DNA from: an uncultured Lachnospiraceae bacterium
GTDB taxonomy: Bacteria; Bacillota; Clostridia; Lachnospirales; Lachnospiraceae
Direction of reading: 5' to 3'
DNA: 52,020 bases
NCBI GenBank assembly: GCA_947600145.1
Contig: CANQGA010000003.1
Coordinates: forward strand, 1 to 52,020
Shown: positions 15,820 to 25,315 of the stretch, piece after piece
How positions within the stretch are numbered: position 1 is the stretch's first letter
How the letters are laid out: every line of letters begins with the position of its first letter
The notes under the pieces: generated by a model
What the model was told of the DNA's origin: nothing
The model's database searches: none
Seen by the model: only the letters and a program-made list of their open reading frames with translations
Translations under genes and position numbers: made by a program

Positions 15820-16034
15820 CAGCAATTCCCTCCCGTTCCAACAGTCTGCCCGCTATCTTTAGTATACTCAAAATTCGCCTCATATGCAAGACTTTTCTCT
15901 TCGCCGAAACCCTCGCCGGATTCCCTCCGGGACGCCTCTCCCACGGCGGCAGCCGCCGGCAGATACGCCGCGCCGATTACCCAACTTGCGCGATTCGTTT
16001 CCTAACGCGCCGGTCAGTCGGAAACGGATTCCTG

Positions 16035-16040
16035 TATAAT
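16035..16040 (+). promoter_or_regulatory. TATAAT -10 box before the priming transferase
   Basis: A perfect TATAAT lies 30 bp upstream of the start codon and just before an AGGAGGAGGG ribosome site. No good -35 box is seen at 16-18 bp, so the promoter may need an activator. Confidence 0.5.
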
Positions 16041-16069
16041 GATAGCAGTACGCAGGAGGAGGGACGCAT

Positions 16070-17473
16070 ATGCGGAAAGGGTTCCTGAGACATCTCGACT
16101 TTTTAGTGGTTGACTGTATAGCCATCGAACTGGCTGCGCTCGGCACTTATGTTGCAGACATCCTGTATCTGAAGACCGGCATGTTCCCCTACCGGATCTG
16201 GGCGTGCATGCTTCCTTTGCTGCATATATGTTTAAGCGTCATCCTGGACGCCTACAACAGTATCCTGCAGCGCGGCTATCTCCGCGAAATGGGCGCCATC
16301 ATCCGCCTTGAATTCGGTATCTTCGCGATGCTGATCTTTTTGTTTTATTTCCTGAACCTGATGCCGACCGTGCCGCAGAGCATCTTCCTCGTATACTTCG
16401 CGTTTGTACTGCCGATCACGCTCTTTATGCGGTTCAGCCACAAATTTTACCTGCATTACCGTTACGTCAATGTCAAATACTCCCGGCAGATCGTCGTCGC
16501 CGCCACCAAAGAATCGGCGACCCGCATGATCGCAGCCATCACCAAATCCCTCATCCGCAACTACCAGTTCTTCGGTCTGGCGATCCTGGATGAGTCGATG
16601 ATCGGCAAACAGATCGGTACCGTGACCGTAGCGGCGGACCGTTCCACCATCATCGAATACGTACACAAAAATGTCGTTGACGAAGTCCTGATCTGCGTCC
16701 CGGACGATTCTTCGATGACGCTTAAGCTGGCGCGGGAGCTTCTCTCCATGGGCGTAACCGTACATATCTACATGGAAGAAATGTACCACACGCTCCCCAA
16801 CCGCAGCATCAGCAATGTGTTCGGATACGACGTTCTGACCACGACCATCAGCCCCGTTACCTTCCGCCAGTCCCTCGCGAAGCGCGTCATGGACGTGGTG
16901 GGCGGCGTTATCGGATGCCTGATCACTATCCTGCTGACCATTATCATCGGCCCGATCATCTTCATCAAATCGCCCGGTCCCATTTTCTTCACCCAGTACC
17001 GGGTAGGCAAGCGCGGGCGTCTGTTTAAGCTGATCAAATTCCGCTCCATGTACATGGACGCGGAAGAGCGCAAGAAGGAGCTGATGGATCAGAACAAGAT
17101 CCAGGACGGCATGATGTTCAAGATCGACAACGATCCCCGGATCATCAAGGGCATCGGAACATTCATCCGCAAAACCAGCCTGGACGAATTTCCTCAGTTC
17201 TTCAACGTCCTGAAGGGCGACATGTCCATCGTCGGCACACGTCCGCCGACCGTGGACGAGTACGAGCGCTACAGCCCGCAGCACAAGCGGCGTCTGTCCA
17301 TGCTCCCGGGCATCACCGGCCTCTGGCAGATCAGCGGCCGCAGCAAGATCACGGATTTTGAAGAGGTCGTCCGCCTCGATACCCAGTATATCGAGAACTG
17401 GAGCATCCTCGAGGATGTCAAGATCATCCTGAAGACAGTGCATAAGGTGTTCCACAGCGACGACGCGTTCTGA
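16070..17473 (+). CDS. priming undecaprenyl-phosphate sugar phosphotransferase (polyprenyl glycosylphosphotransferase)
   Basis: A 467-residue WcaJ/CpsE-type protein. Four membrane segments occupy residues 1-130, a CoA-binding-like domain follows, then a membrane re-entrant helix and the catalytic domain with KSPGPIFFTQYRVG, FKLIKFRSM, RKTSLDEFPQFFNVLKGDMSIVGTRP and LPGITGLWQISGR. It transfers a sugar-1-phosphate to undecaprenyl phosphate, the first step of Wzx/Wzy-dependent polysaccharide synthesis. It is transcribed toward the minus-strand capsule operon, with only 16 bp between the two stop codons, so it is controlled separately. AGGAGGAGGG precedes the start. Confidence 0.95.
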   Translation: MRKGFLRHLDFLVVDCIAIELAALGTYVADILYLKTGMFPYRIWACMLPLLHICLSVILDAYNSILQRGYLREMGAIIRLEFGIFAMLIFLFYFLNLMPTVPQSIFLVYFAFVLPITLFMRFSHKFYLHYRYVNVKYSRQIVVAATKESATRMIAAITKSLIRNYQFFGLAILDESMIGKQIGTVTVAADRSTIIEYVHKNVVDEVLICVPDDSSMTLKLARELLSMGVTVHIYMEEMYHTLPNRSISNVFGYDVLTTTISPVTFRQSLAKRVMDVVGGVIGCLITILLTIIIGPIIFIKSPGPIFFTQYRVGKRGRLFKLIKFRSMYMDAEERKKELMDQNKIQDGMMFKIDNDPRIIKGIGTFIRKTSLDEFPQFFNVLKGDMSIVGTRPPTVDEYERYSPQHKRRLSMLPGITGLWQISGRSKITDFEEVVRLDTQYIENWSILEDVKIILKTVHKVFHSDDAF

Positions 17474-17489
17474 GGACCTTAACGGCCAT

Positions 17490-18575
17490 TCACTTACGAA
17501 CTACGCTCAGCAGAAGCCGCTCCATTTTTCTTACATTCTGCCTGAGGGAGAAATTCTCACGGATCGTCTGATGCGCTCTCTCACTTAACTTAAGACGCAG
17601 TTCCGGATCCGATGCCAGACTCCGGATCCGTTCCTTTAGCATACTGACGTCCCCCGGCGTTATCAGAAAGCCGTTGGCTCCGTCTTCAATAACCTCAGGT
17701 ATGGAGGCTATCCCGGTGCTGATATTGGGGATCCCCCTTGCCATAGTCTCCAGTATACTCATGGGAAGCACCTCCCTGTAAGAAGGAAGGACATGCATCA
17801 TGGCTTTTTTTAAGTACTTCTCTTTTTCTTCCCCATCGGTCCAGCCTATATGGACTACTCTGTTCTGAAGGCCGTATTGTTGAACCACCGCCCTGACCTT
17901 CTCTGTTTCTCCGTCGCCGCAAAGCGCGACACGCACAGAATCCGGAAGCTCGGAATTCAGATCTCTCAGAGCCTCAAGGATATCATACGTGCCCTTCCGT
18001 TCACCCAAACGGCCCATCGTAATAATGTAATCTGCATCCGCGCTGTATGGATTCTCATCTCCTGCGTCGATCGCATTATACAGATAATCAACCCGCGCAG
18101 CAGGCGCTTTCTCCAGAATATCCTTCACCTGAGAACGGGAAAGAACAATATTCAGATTCACCCGGGTAAGTATCTTCCGCACATATTTTTTTCTGCCCGC
18201 GGATAACGTATCGTAGAAATCATTAAATTCCGCGCCATGATGATGAAAAACCACCGGCACTCCGAAAAAATGGCACAGTCTCATCAGCAGCGCTTTCCTG
18301 TAAAAGCTTCCCCGCTCCGACACGTTAAAAAGGACTACATCCGCCTTGCGCCGCAGAAGATATCCCAGGATCCGGAAAAAGGCGGCAGCAAATACCATAA
18401 GCTTCACGGGAGCAGAACCCTCCCTGTGGGTCGCCACATAGAACACCTCGGCCCGGTTCCAGTAATTCGTCTGAAGGTAATTGCGCGAAACAGATACCAT
18501 TCCGCCTTTTACCGCATTCAGATCAGATCCTGCCATCAGAACTCTGATCTTCCTTTTTTTCTTCTTTTTTCTCAT
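17490..18575 (-). CDS. glycosyltransferase family 4 (GT-B)
   Basis: A 361-residue GT-B transferase. The N-terminal half has GGMVSVSRNYL and HHHGAEFNDF. The C-terminal half has GRLGERKGTYDILEAL, HIGWTDG, and the donor-binding E-x7-E motif in SILETMARGIPNISTG with IPEVIEDGANGFLI. It adds a sugar to the lipid-linked repeat unit at the cytoplasmic face. A basic KKKKKRK stretch at the N-terminus may aid membrane contact. Its start overlaps the stop of the preceding TagA/WecG-type gene by 4 bp (ATGA), showing translational coupling. It is the last gene of the capsule operon. Confidence 0.93.
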   Translation of the reverse strand: MRKKKKKRKIRVLMAGSDLNAVKGGMVSVSRNYLQTNYWNRAEVFYVATHREGSAPVKLMVFAAAFFRILGYLLRRKADVVLFNVSERGSFYRKALLMRLCHFFGVPVVFHHHGAEFNDFYDTLSAGRKKYVRKILTRVNLNIVLSRSQVKDILEKAPAARVDYLYNAIDAGDENPYSADADYIITMGRLGERKGTYDILEALRDLNSELPDSVRVALCGDGETEKVRAVVQQYGLQNRVVHIGWTDGEEKEKYLKKAMMHVLPSYREVLPMSILETMARGIPNISTGIASIPEVIEDGANGFLITPGDVSMLKERIRSLASDPELRLKLSERAHQTIRENFSLRQNVRKMERLLLSVVRK

Positions 18576-19351
18576 TTTTGTCTCCTGTATTTTACCGCCA
18601 TCCGGAATATTTTTATATCGTCAATAAAATACCGCTGAAACAACCGTTTGGGGTCTCTTAAAAAACGGTAAAACCATTCCATCCCAATCTTTCCGATCCA
18701 TCTTGGGCAGCGTTTTACCTTTCCCGCCAGAAAATCCATCGTCGCGCCGGCACATACCGATACAACAGCATTGTACTCCCTGTAATGCTCATAAATGAAC
18801 TTCTCCTGTTTAGGGCACCCGAAGCACACGACCAGAATATCCGGAGCAGCCTGGTTGATCAGATCGATGATCCTTGCCAGCTCTTCCGCATCCTTCTCGA
18901 ATCCTAACGGCGGCGAATACGTCCCTGCCACCTTAAGTCCCGGAATCTTTCGCTTCAAATTATCACGGGCCGCTTCAGGAACCCCCGGCATTCCGCCCAA
19001 CAGAAAAACTTTCCAGCCCTTTTTACCGGCCAGCCTGCAAATATCCGGCACAAAATCGGAACCGGCCACTCTCTCTTTGATCTTTTCCTTATACAATCTG
19101 GAAATCCATACCAACGGCATCCCATCGATCAGGGAAAAATCAGCGCGATTGATAATACGTCTTAAGTACTTGTCCGTGTCCGCCTTCACCGCCACATCCG
19201 CGTTGACGAATACTATGTAGGACTTTTTCTTCTCATCAATTCTCTTTTTGACCTGTAAAAGCAATTCCTTTTTTGTAAGATTATCGCACTGAAAATTCAT
19301 TAATCTCACTTTTCCGCGGTTCTCCGCGGACATCGCTTCGTCATGTTTCAT
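18572..19351 (-). CDS. WecG/TagA/CpsF family glycosyltransferase (GT26)
   Basis: A 259-residue protein with the family hallmarks VFVNADVAVKADTD, DGMPLVWISR, FLLGGMPGVPEAA, CFGCPKQEKFI and GATMDFLAGKVKRCPRWIGKIGMEW. Family members add ManNAc, ManNAcA or glucose-type residues to lipid-linked intermediates, usually as the second sugar after the priming enzyme. The C-terminal amphipathic helix probably binds the membrane. I moved the start from the ORF-track position to 19351, which has GGGAGG 6 bp upstream; the longer form would overlap the upstream gene. Confidence 0.94.
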   Translation of the reverse strand: MKHDEAMSAENRGKVRLMNFQCDNLTKKELLLQVKKRIDEKKKSYIVFVNADVAVKADTDKYLRRIINRADFSLIDGMPLVWISRLYKEKIKERVAGSDFVPDICRLAGKKGWKVFLLGGMPGVPEAARDNLKRKIPGLKVAGTYSPPLGFEKDAEELARIIDLINQAAPDILVVCFGCPKQEKFIYEHYREYNAVVSVCAGATMDFLAGKVKRCPRWIGKIGMEWFYRFLRDPKRLFQRYFIDDIKIFRMAVKYRRQK

Positions 19352-19410
19352 CTTCAGCCTCCCTTTTCTGTTGGGTAGTGATTTGTTGGGCAGTGATACC
19401 TGCCTCCTCG

Positions 19411-20511
19411 TCAGTTCCATATGTTTTTCAGGCCCGTCACAGCCGCCCGTCCGATCAGCTCCTGTCCCGCCCGGTTATAATGAATGTCCGTATAGGAGCG
19501 TGTATAGCTTCCCACGTTCTCCGCTGTAATGCCGCTTCCGGAAAGATCCACCAGCCCCAGGTTATTTTCCGCCGCGACCCGGCGGATCACATCATTCAGG
19601 GCCTGGACATCCGCCGTAAAACTCCCGCCGGATGCAGCGGAACCTACAAAAGGATAAGTGAACAGCGTGATGCTGGCATTTGGATAGCGTGTCTTCATAG
19701 CCGCCGCCATCTGCCCATATTCGCTCTGAATGACTGAAAAGTCTTTGCCGGCAAACATGTCGTTCACTCCCATCAGGACAAAGATATCATCCGGCGTTCT
19801 GGCTGCGGTATGCAGAGCCGTACATCTGACCAGACCGGAATCTCCGGCCCCCTGCCGGGAATCCAGATTGATGCCTGTGGCGCTAACGCTGTTGTTGACC
19901 AGAATATTCATGTCGTAAGTCTTCGCGGCTGCAAACCACCACTTCGTCAGAGCCGTATAGGCGTCCCGGTCGTTATCGTCGCTTCTCCAGGCATCAGACG
20001 CCGAAAAGCTGTCTCCCAGGATCGAAAGATAGCGGCCGCTGTGAGACGTTTCCGCCGGCACTGCTCCAGGAATATGCAGATTCAGCAGATCGACCTCACT
20101 GGTATATACATTAAATCCGATCTCGCTCGTTCCTGCCGGAACAGGAATTTCATAAGTCCCTTTTTCGTAGACGCTTTTCGACAGGGGAATATTGGAGCCA
20201 TCGGACGAAGCGGCCCAGACATAATGGGAACCGTCCTTCACGAACGTCACCTCAATGGATGGAACCGGATGAAACTGCTCTGCCGGAACCAGATAATAAT
20301 AGCTCCGACCCGGATCCTCGTCGTTGACTACCTTATGTCCCCAGAGAGACACTGTCTTACCAGCCGTTCCGGATTCCGCCGTAAACACTGCCCTGAAAGC
20401 CGCTCCCACACCGTATATTGCCAAAGCCGCCCCAAAAGACCTTCCCGCCCCGGAAATGGCCAGGACCGCCGCTGTCAGGCAGATCAATTTCTTTTTCCAC
20501 ACCTTTCTCAT
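19411..20511 (-). CDS. secreted SGNH/GDSL-type esterase
   Basis: A 366-residue exported protein with an N-terminal signal peptide (KKKLICLTAAVLAISGAG...). An N-terminal beta-rich region of about 150 residues precedes an SGNH hydrolase domain: block I YLSILGDSFSA (nucleophile Ser), block III LMGVNDMF and block V YTDIHYN (Asp and His). It probably removes or transfers O-acyl groups on the surface polysaccharide made by this locus (inference). The ATG at 20511 follows GGAAGG at 8 bp spacing; the ORF track uses the GTG one codon earlier. It lies downstream of the GH26 gene with 25 bp between them. Confidence 0.88.
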   Translation of the reverse strand: MRKVWKKKLICLTAAVLAISGAGRSFGAALAIYGVGAAFRAVFTAESGTAGKTVSLWGHKVVNDEDPGRSYYYLVPAEQFHPVPSIEVTFVKDGSHYVWAASSDGSNIPLSKSVYEKGTYEIPVPAGTSEIGFNVYTSEVDLLNLHIPGAVPAETSHSGRYLSILGDSFSASDAWRSDDNDRDAYTALTKWWFAAAKTYDMNILVNNSVSATGINLDSRQGAGDSGLVRCTALHTAARTPDDIFVLMGVNDMFAGKDFSVIQSEYGQMAAAMKTRYPNASITLFTYPFVGSAASGGSFTADVQALNDVIRRVAAENNLGLVDLSGSGITAENVGSYTRSYTDIHYNRAGQELIGRAAVTGLKNIWN

Positions 20512-20536
20512 CACGTTTACCTTCCTCTCTTATGAT

Positions 20537-22522
20537 TCACCGAAAAATACCTGATATCTGCCGCTGGTTGACCGCGAACACAGACCTTCTGTCGTTAAAA
20601 AACTTCATGAATCCATCGATCATCTCATGTCCATACAGGCTTCCGTCGCCGTTGACCGCCTTTACATAGGGGACATGGAATAGTTCCTTATTGTTGGTCC
20701 AGGTGAGAAAATAACTGGCTTCGGAATCAGACAGGACATTCAAAACCTTCTCAAACCACTGCTTTTCCGGATTGCCCGAGCGGCCAAGCGCCGTGGCTAT
20801 ATCTCCCTGAGCGGGAACGGTGCGCATGATCCCCGTCTCCGTTACCGCGAAAACTTTTCCGTGCTGTGCGGCAAACTGCTGCGCGGCGGCCACCTCCGCC
20901 GCAAATTTAGAAAACCAGGGGCCGCTGTCCGTCCCCGGATCTTTATAATACATATCAAAGCCTATCACATCCACATAGGCGTCTCCAGGATATCTTTGGT
21001 CATAGACGGCTATGGAAGCGAGGGTGTTATCCCCGTCAGGGCTGTATACATAGATCAGATTGTGAACCTGCTTTGTATCCCGCAGATACTCTACCGTATA
21101 CTGAAACAGCTCCCGATAAGCAGACGCGTCGCAGACAGACGTTCCCCACCAGAACCAGTCTCCCGTTCCTTCATGGAAAGGCCTGAACAGGATCGGACCG
21201 TTCACCTGTTTTGCGTAATCGGCGATCATGTCCAGATAAGCGTTAAATTTACCGTTACAGGCTCCGCCGGGAAGGATCTGACGAACCGCATCACTGCTTC
21301 GGTCTTTGGCGGAAGAAGCCGCGAAATCGTATTTCGCGTAAGAGGGATCCCGCCCCGGTCTGTAACCGGAAGCTTCTGAAACCCGGGTAAAATTAGGCAT
21401 GTGGCAGGAAAGCGTTACCAGAGCCCCTCTGTCTATGGCCGCATTGGCTACCTGGGCGGCCGCCTTCACATTGGCAGCAGCGGTGCCAAGCCTGCTGACA
21501 TCAATGGCAGGCAGCCCGTTCCGCGCGGCGAAACCTCCGTTGTACTGCTCCGCGCTGAATTCCTGTCCGGTCAGGGACAGAGCGTCCATGCCCATGATTC
21601 CCGCATTGGAGCCGGTCATGTCCTCCACATCAGAACCGGTCAGTCCATTCTGGCTGTCAGGAGCCGCTCCGGCCTTGCTCCACAGTTCATCCTGCATTCC
21701 GAATATCACATGATCCGTAGAGCCTAAAGCCCGAAGGTACGCATATGTCCTCACCGCGGCAGCCGTCGCCTGCGGATCGGCCAGGCTCGCCCGGTTTAAA
21801 TCTATCGGCGACTGTCCTCCGCTTTCCGTAACAAGGGTAAGTCCCGAAAGAGACAGAGACGTCCCGTCGCTTCGTCTGACCGTGGAATTAACGGAATAAC
21901 CGTCGCTTACGCTGCCCTGATCATAAGTAAAACAGGGATCCTCAATGGCAATCTCGCCTGCGTAACTGCATCTGCGCCCGACGAAAAGGATCTTGACCTT
22001 CCCCACAGGCTGCTTTACCGCCTGATCAAAGGGAACAGAGCCTTCCCAATGACCGTTTACATTGGCGCCCACCGTGTCGGAAAATGGGATCGACACTGCC
22101 GCACTGCTGTAAAGCTTCCCGCCGATCGTTACGGTTCCTGAAAAATCATCGGAGACAAGCTCAGCCACGGAATTGGATTGGACCCACTCCTGACTGCTCC
22201 CAAGAAGAAGCACCGCCAGCACCTGGATACGGCCGTCAAAGGAAGGCTTCATCCCGCCGGAAGCGGGAAGCAGGACGTTCATAATCAGCGTGATCCCCTG
22301 CCTGGGAGTCTCACTGGTCGTAAGATTCAGATTCCACTCATCATCATCACTGTCCCATGTACTGTCTCTGTTAAAGCCCACCCTGTATGAAGCGGAAATC
22401 TCTCCTTTCGCCGCTTCCACGCTGGTGTTCGGGCAGACCGCCGCCATAAGGAATCCGCCTGCCAGAATTCCACCTGCCAGCCTGCGCAGCCATCTGATTT
22501 TCCTGCCGCTCTTTGTCTCCAT
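20537..22522 (-). CDS. secreted GH26 family glycoside hydrolase (beta-mannanase-like)
   Basis: A 661-residue exported protein with a signal peptide ending near residue 37. Residues 40-200 form a beta-sandwich, probably carbohydrate-binding. From about residue 250 the GH26 barrel is visible: HVIFGMQDE, LSCHMPNF, the acid/base Glu in ILFRPFHEGTGDWFWWG (about 447) and the nucleophile in FAVTETGI (about 560). GH26 enzymes mostly cut beta-1,4-mannans. In the middle of a capsule operon its likelier job is trimming or releasing the cell's own polymer rather than feeding (inference). The ribosome site is weak. Confidence 0.9.
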   Translation of the reverse strand: METKSGRKIRWLRRLAGGILAGGFLMAAVCPNTSVEAAKGEISASYRVGFNRDSTWDSDDDEWNLNLTTSETPRQGITLIMNVLLPASGGMKPSFDGRIQVLAVLLLGSSQEWVQSNSVAELVSDDFSGTVTIGGKLYSSAAVSIPFSDTVGANVNGHWEGSVPFDQAVKQPVGKVKILFVGRRCSYAGEIAIEDPCFTYDQGSVSDGYSVNSTVRRSDGTSLSLSGLTLVTESGGQSPIDLNRASLADPQATAAAVRTYAYLRALGSTDHVIFGMQDELWSKAGAAPDSQNGLTGSDVEDMTGSNAGIMGMDALSLTGQEFSAEQYNGGFAARNGLPAIDVSRLGTAAANVKAAAQVANAAIDRGALVTLSCHMPNFTRVSEASGYRPGRDPSYAKYDFAASSAKDRSSDAVRQILPGGACNGKFNAYLDMIADYAKQVNGPILFRPFHEGTGDWFWWGTSVCDASAYRELFQYTVEYLRDTKQVHNLIYVYSPDGDNTLASIAVYDQRYPGDAYVDVIGFDMYYKDPGTDSGPWFSKFAAEVAAAQQFAAQHGKVFAVTETGIMRTVPAQGDIATALGRSGNPEKQWFEKVLNVLSDSEASYFLTWTNNKELFHVPYVKAVNGDGSLYGHEMIDGFMKFFNDRRSVFAVNQRQISGIFR

Positions 22523-22567
22523 AGTCTTCTAAACGCCCCTTTCAGATTAATTGTCAGAGAATCATCA

Positions 22568-24085
22568 TTACTGCTTTAACAGAACCTTCCGCACGGTTTT
22601 TCTCATTTCCGCAAACTCCCTCGTTTTCAGGGAAAACAGAAGGAACAAAAGATTTGGAACGACGCAGCAGATCAGCCCGCGCAGTATCAGCTCCCCGGCT
22701 CCGTTTAACGTCACCAGCCCGCAAAACGCTTCCGTTACAAGACACGCCATCACCGTCGCCGCCGTATAGACAAGCAGGCGGATCACATACGGTTTCATGC
22801 TGCAGCAAAACAGCTTGCGATGGATCATCCAGGTCTGCCAGGGATACGTGATCACCAGCAAAGACAGGACCGTCGACAGCAAAACGCCTTCCACACCAAT
22901 CACCTGTACCAGGATCAGATTGGCAATTAAATTAAACAGATTCGCTCCATAGGAACGCCACATATCCTCCCTCCAGAGCCCTGCGGCGTCCTTATATGTA
23001 CTCTGAACGATCTTCAGCTGATATACGTAAAAATATACGCAGAACCAGACGACCATTCTCTTTCCGAACATCAGGCTCTCGCCGGCCCAGAGCCGGATGA
23101 ACGGCTGATACAGACAATACAGACAGACCGTACACCATCCGATCAGCCAGGCGTTGATATAGGACAAGTTCATGTAATCTCTGTAATTCTTCTCCGGCGT
23201 CTCCAACACGATACTATTGCCCACCGTTGACTGAATGGAGTTAAATATGACCGCGATAACCGCGATCAGCGCGTCCATAACATAATAATAGTTATTGTAT
23301 TTCGCCAGCACAACCAGTCCCAGGAAGGAAGAGATCACAACGCTGTCCACGGAATTATAGATAAGCGAGGTGATCTTAACACCCAGCAGGGCCCTTGTCT
23401 TCCTGCCAATCTGTCTTTGCGTCTCCTGATCAACCGCCCCCCTGCATTCATACTGCGGGTAATATCGTTTGGCAAGATAGGCCGTGATCAGGTTCGTGAT
23501 GATCGATATCGCGGGAATCACCAGCACAAAGCAGTAGTAATTACGTATCGTAAGCAATATCACAATCTGGATCAGATTCTTCGCCAGGTTCGTGATCATG
23601 CTGACCACCGACGGGATATCGTTCCGCTGATGAGCCGTCAGAACGGAGGCCCGATAGGCAAAGAAGAAATATGTCGATACCGTATCCAGCAGATAGATCA
23701 AAAAGAGGACACGCACATTGACATCGCTCGGCACGCTGCCCGCAATCAGATGGGGAATGAACGGAAACAGGAGCAGCCCGATTCCCAGGATAACACTTCC
23801 CACAATCCTGTATATCTTCCTGTACAATCCCAGCAGCGCGCAGACCGTTTCTTCATCATTCTCTGCCACCGGTTTATACATACTGTATGTAATTGCCATA
23901 CCGAACCCCAGATCCGCCAGGCTCAAAATCCGCAGCACAGAATTGAACAGACTGTTAAGCCCCAGATATTCAGCCCCCAGCGTATAGATCATGACGGTTC
24001 TGGCAATAAATGAAACCACCAGTGTAGAAAACTTATAGACCAGTCCCCACTTGATGTTTCTGGCCGCATTCCTCGTTCTTCCCAT
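22568..24085 (-). CDS. lipid-linked oligosaccharide flippase (Wzx-like, MOP superfamily)
   Basis: A 505-residue integral membrane protein with about 12-14 membrane segments. The opening NIKWGLVYKFSTLVVSFIARTVMIYTLGAEYLGLNSLF and ADLGFGMAITYSMYKP are typical of Gram-positive polysaccharide flippases. It moves the undecaprenyl-linked repeat unit to the outer leaflet, where the Wzy-like polymerase acts. It lies between the glycerophosphotransferase and GH26 genes. Its ribosome site (GGGG) is weak compared with neighbours. Confidence 0.93.
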   Translation of the reverse strand: MGRTRNAARNIKWGLVYKFSTLVVSFIARTVMIYTLGAEYLGLNSLFNSVLRILSLADLGFGMAITYSMYKPVAENDEETVCALLGLYRKIYRIVGSVILGIGLLLFPFIPHLIAGSVPSDVNVRVLFLIYLLDTVSTYFFFAYRASVLTAHQRNDIPSVVSMITNLAKNLIQIVILLTIRNYYCFVLVIPAISIITNLITAYLAKRYYPQYECRGAVDQETQRQIGRKTRALLGVKITSLIYNSVDSVVISSFLGLVVLAKYNNYYYVMDALIAVIAVIFNSIQSTVGNSIVLETPEKNYRDYMNLSYINAWLIGWCTVCLYCLYQPFIRLWAGESLMFGKRMVVWFCVYFYVYQLKIVQSTYKDAAGLWREDMWRSYGANLFNLIANLILVQVIGVEGVLLSTVLSLLVITYPWQTWMIHRKLFCCSMKPYVIRLLVYTAATVMACLVTEAFCGLVTLNGAGELILRGLICCVVPNLLFLLFSLKTREFAEMRKTVRKVLLKQ

Positions 24086-24106
24086 AGTTTTTGTTTCCCC
24101 GATCTC

Positions 24107-25315
24107 TTATTTCCTCTGTCCCCTGATCTTATCTAAAAGCAGATCAGCAAGATAGGCGTCTCCGTGTCCGTCCTCTTCAAGTCCGATCCGGACGCAGAAC
24201 TCCTCACATTTCTCCGCATAATCCTTATAGGAAAACCGCGTGACGGCTTCCTCCAGGCGTTCCTCAGAGGTATTAAACGTAAAGGGAAGCTCCTCCTGCG
24301 TAAAATAAAGCCCTCTGTCCCGGCTGCTGTACTCATCCAGGTCCGGCATATAGGAAAACACCGGTTTTTTGACAAAAACCATGTCAAAGACACAGTCGGA
24401 ATAATCCGAGATCAGAACGTCCGCCGCGGCCAGAAGTTCCTGCACATCCGGATACATGGTTGCGTTTTTCACATCACTGCTGTAGAAAAGAGCACCGGCT
24501 TTCTCCGCAACGGTCGGATGCAAGCGCATCAGCATCACAAAATCCGCTTTTTTCTCCTGCCCCATTGACTTAAAGTAATGTTCGTTCAGCGCCGTCAGGA
24601 TGCGGTGATAATCAAAGCGATAAACCGATATATCCCGATCCACACGGAATGTAGGCGCATAAAGAAGGATCTGTTTCCCCTGTGGGATCGAAAAGAACTC
24701 CCGCACTTTTCTGTCTGCTTCTTCTCTTCCATGATACAATACCGAACATCGGGGAACACTGCATTTTAACACAGGCCCATGATAATAATATGTATTTTGG
24801 TAGTTTCTTCTTCGGAAATCATTGTCCGAATACATTAAATCCGTGATCGAAGCGTCGTACTGCGAGGCTTTCAGGTAGGAAGCGGGAAGGACTTTTTCCG
24901 CGTCCCCTTCGTTCCGCTTAAACCCTACGATGGAATGCCAGGTCTGCAGATAGAACTGTCCTTTTCGTTTGCGCGGCTTATATGCCGTTTTTACGTTATC
25001 GACCCAAACTCCGGCTGTAGACAGTTCATACAGGGCGGCAAGAGAGCCGTAGGGAACCTTCCTCACCCAGGTTGGAATGCTCTCCGCCTCTTCCGATTTC
25101 CCGCCTCCCTTAATGAGCCAGACCAGATCCAGGCTTTCATCCTTCCTATGCAGCGCTTCGCAGATATATTTCGGATCATCTCCGTAACCTCTTCCGTGAA
25201 AATTTTCAAATACGATCTTATTTTCCCGAATCGGAAATAATCGGAAGATGACGGCAATTCTCCCCCTCAGGGCCAGGCGGGTCCGTAGCTGTCGGATTCT
25301 CTCTTTTACGTTCAT
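24107..25315 (-). CDS. CDP-glycerol:poly/oligo-glycerophosphotransferase family protein (TagB/TagF-like)
   Basis: A 402-residue protein of the TagB/TagF family. Signatures include NKIVFENFHGRGYGDDPKYI, YLQTWHSIVGFKR (the acceptor/active site region, degenerate from QTWHGTPLKR), LLYAPTFR, and VLISDYSDCVFDMVFVKKPVF with DEYSSRDRGLYF near the C-terminus. These enzymes transfer glycerol phosphate (or another polyol phosphate) from a CDP donor. It probably decorates the capsule repeat unit with a phosphodiester-linked residue. There is no CDP-glycerol synthetase gene here. Its start overlaps the stop of the upstream GT2 gene by 4 bp. Confidence 0.88.
   Translation of the reverse strand: MNVKERIRQLRTRLALRGRIAVIFRLFPIRENKIVFENFHGRGYGDDPKYICEALHRKDESLDLVWLIKGGGKSEEAESIPTWVRKVPYGSLAALYELSTAGVWVDNVKTAYKPRKRKGQFYLQTWHSIVGFKRNEGDAEKVLPASYLKASQYDASITDLMYSDNDFRRRNYQNTYYYHGPVLKCSVPRCSVLYHGREEADRKVREFFSIPQGKQILLYAPTFRVDRDISVYRFDYHRILTALNEHYFKSMGQEKKADFVMLMRLHPTVAEKAGALFYSSDVKNATMYPDVQELLAAADVLISDYSDCVFDMVFVKKPVFSYMPDLDEYSSRDRGLYFTQEELPFTFNTSEERLEEAVTRFSYKDYAEKCEEFCVRIGLEEDGHGDAYLADLLLDKIRGQRK

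Noticed and set aside
16232-17455. 407-residue minus-strand ORF
   Set aside because: Shadow of the priming phosphoglycosyltransferase, whose frame carries all family motifs. The Asp/His-rich product is an artefact of codon use.
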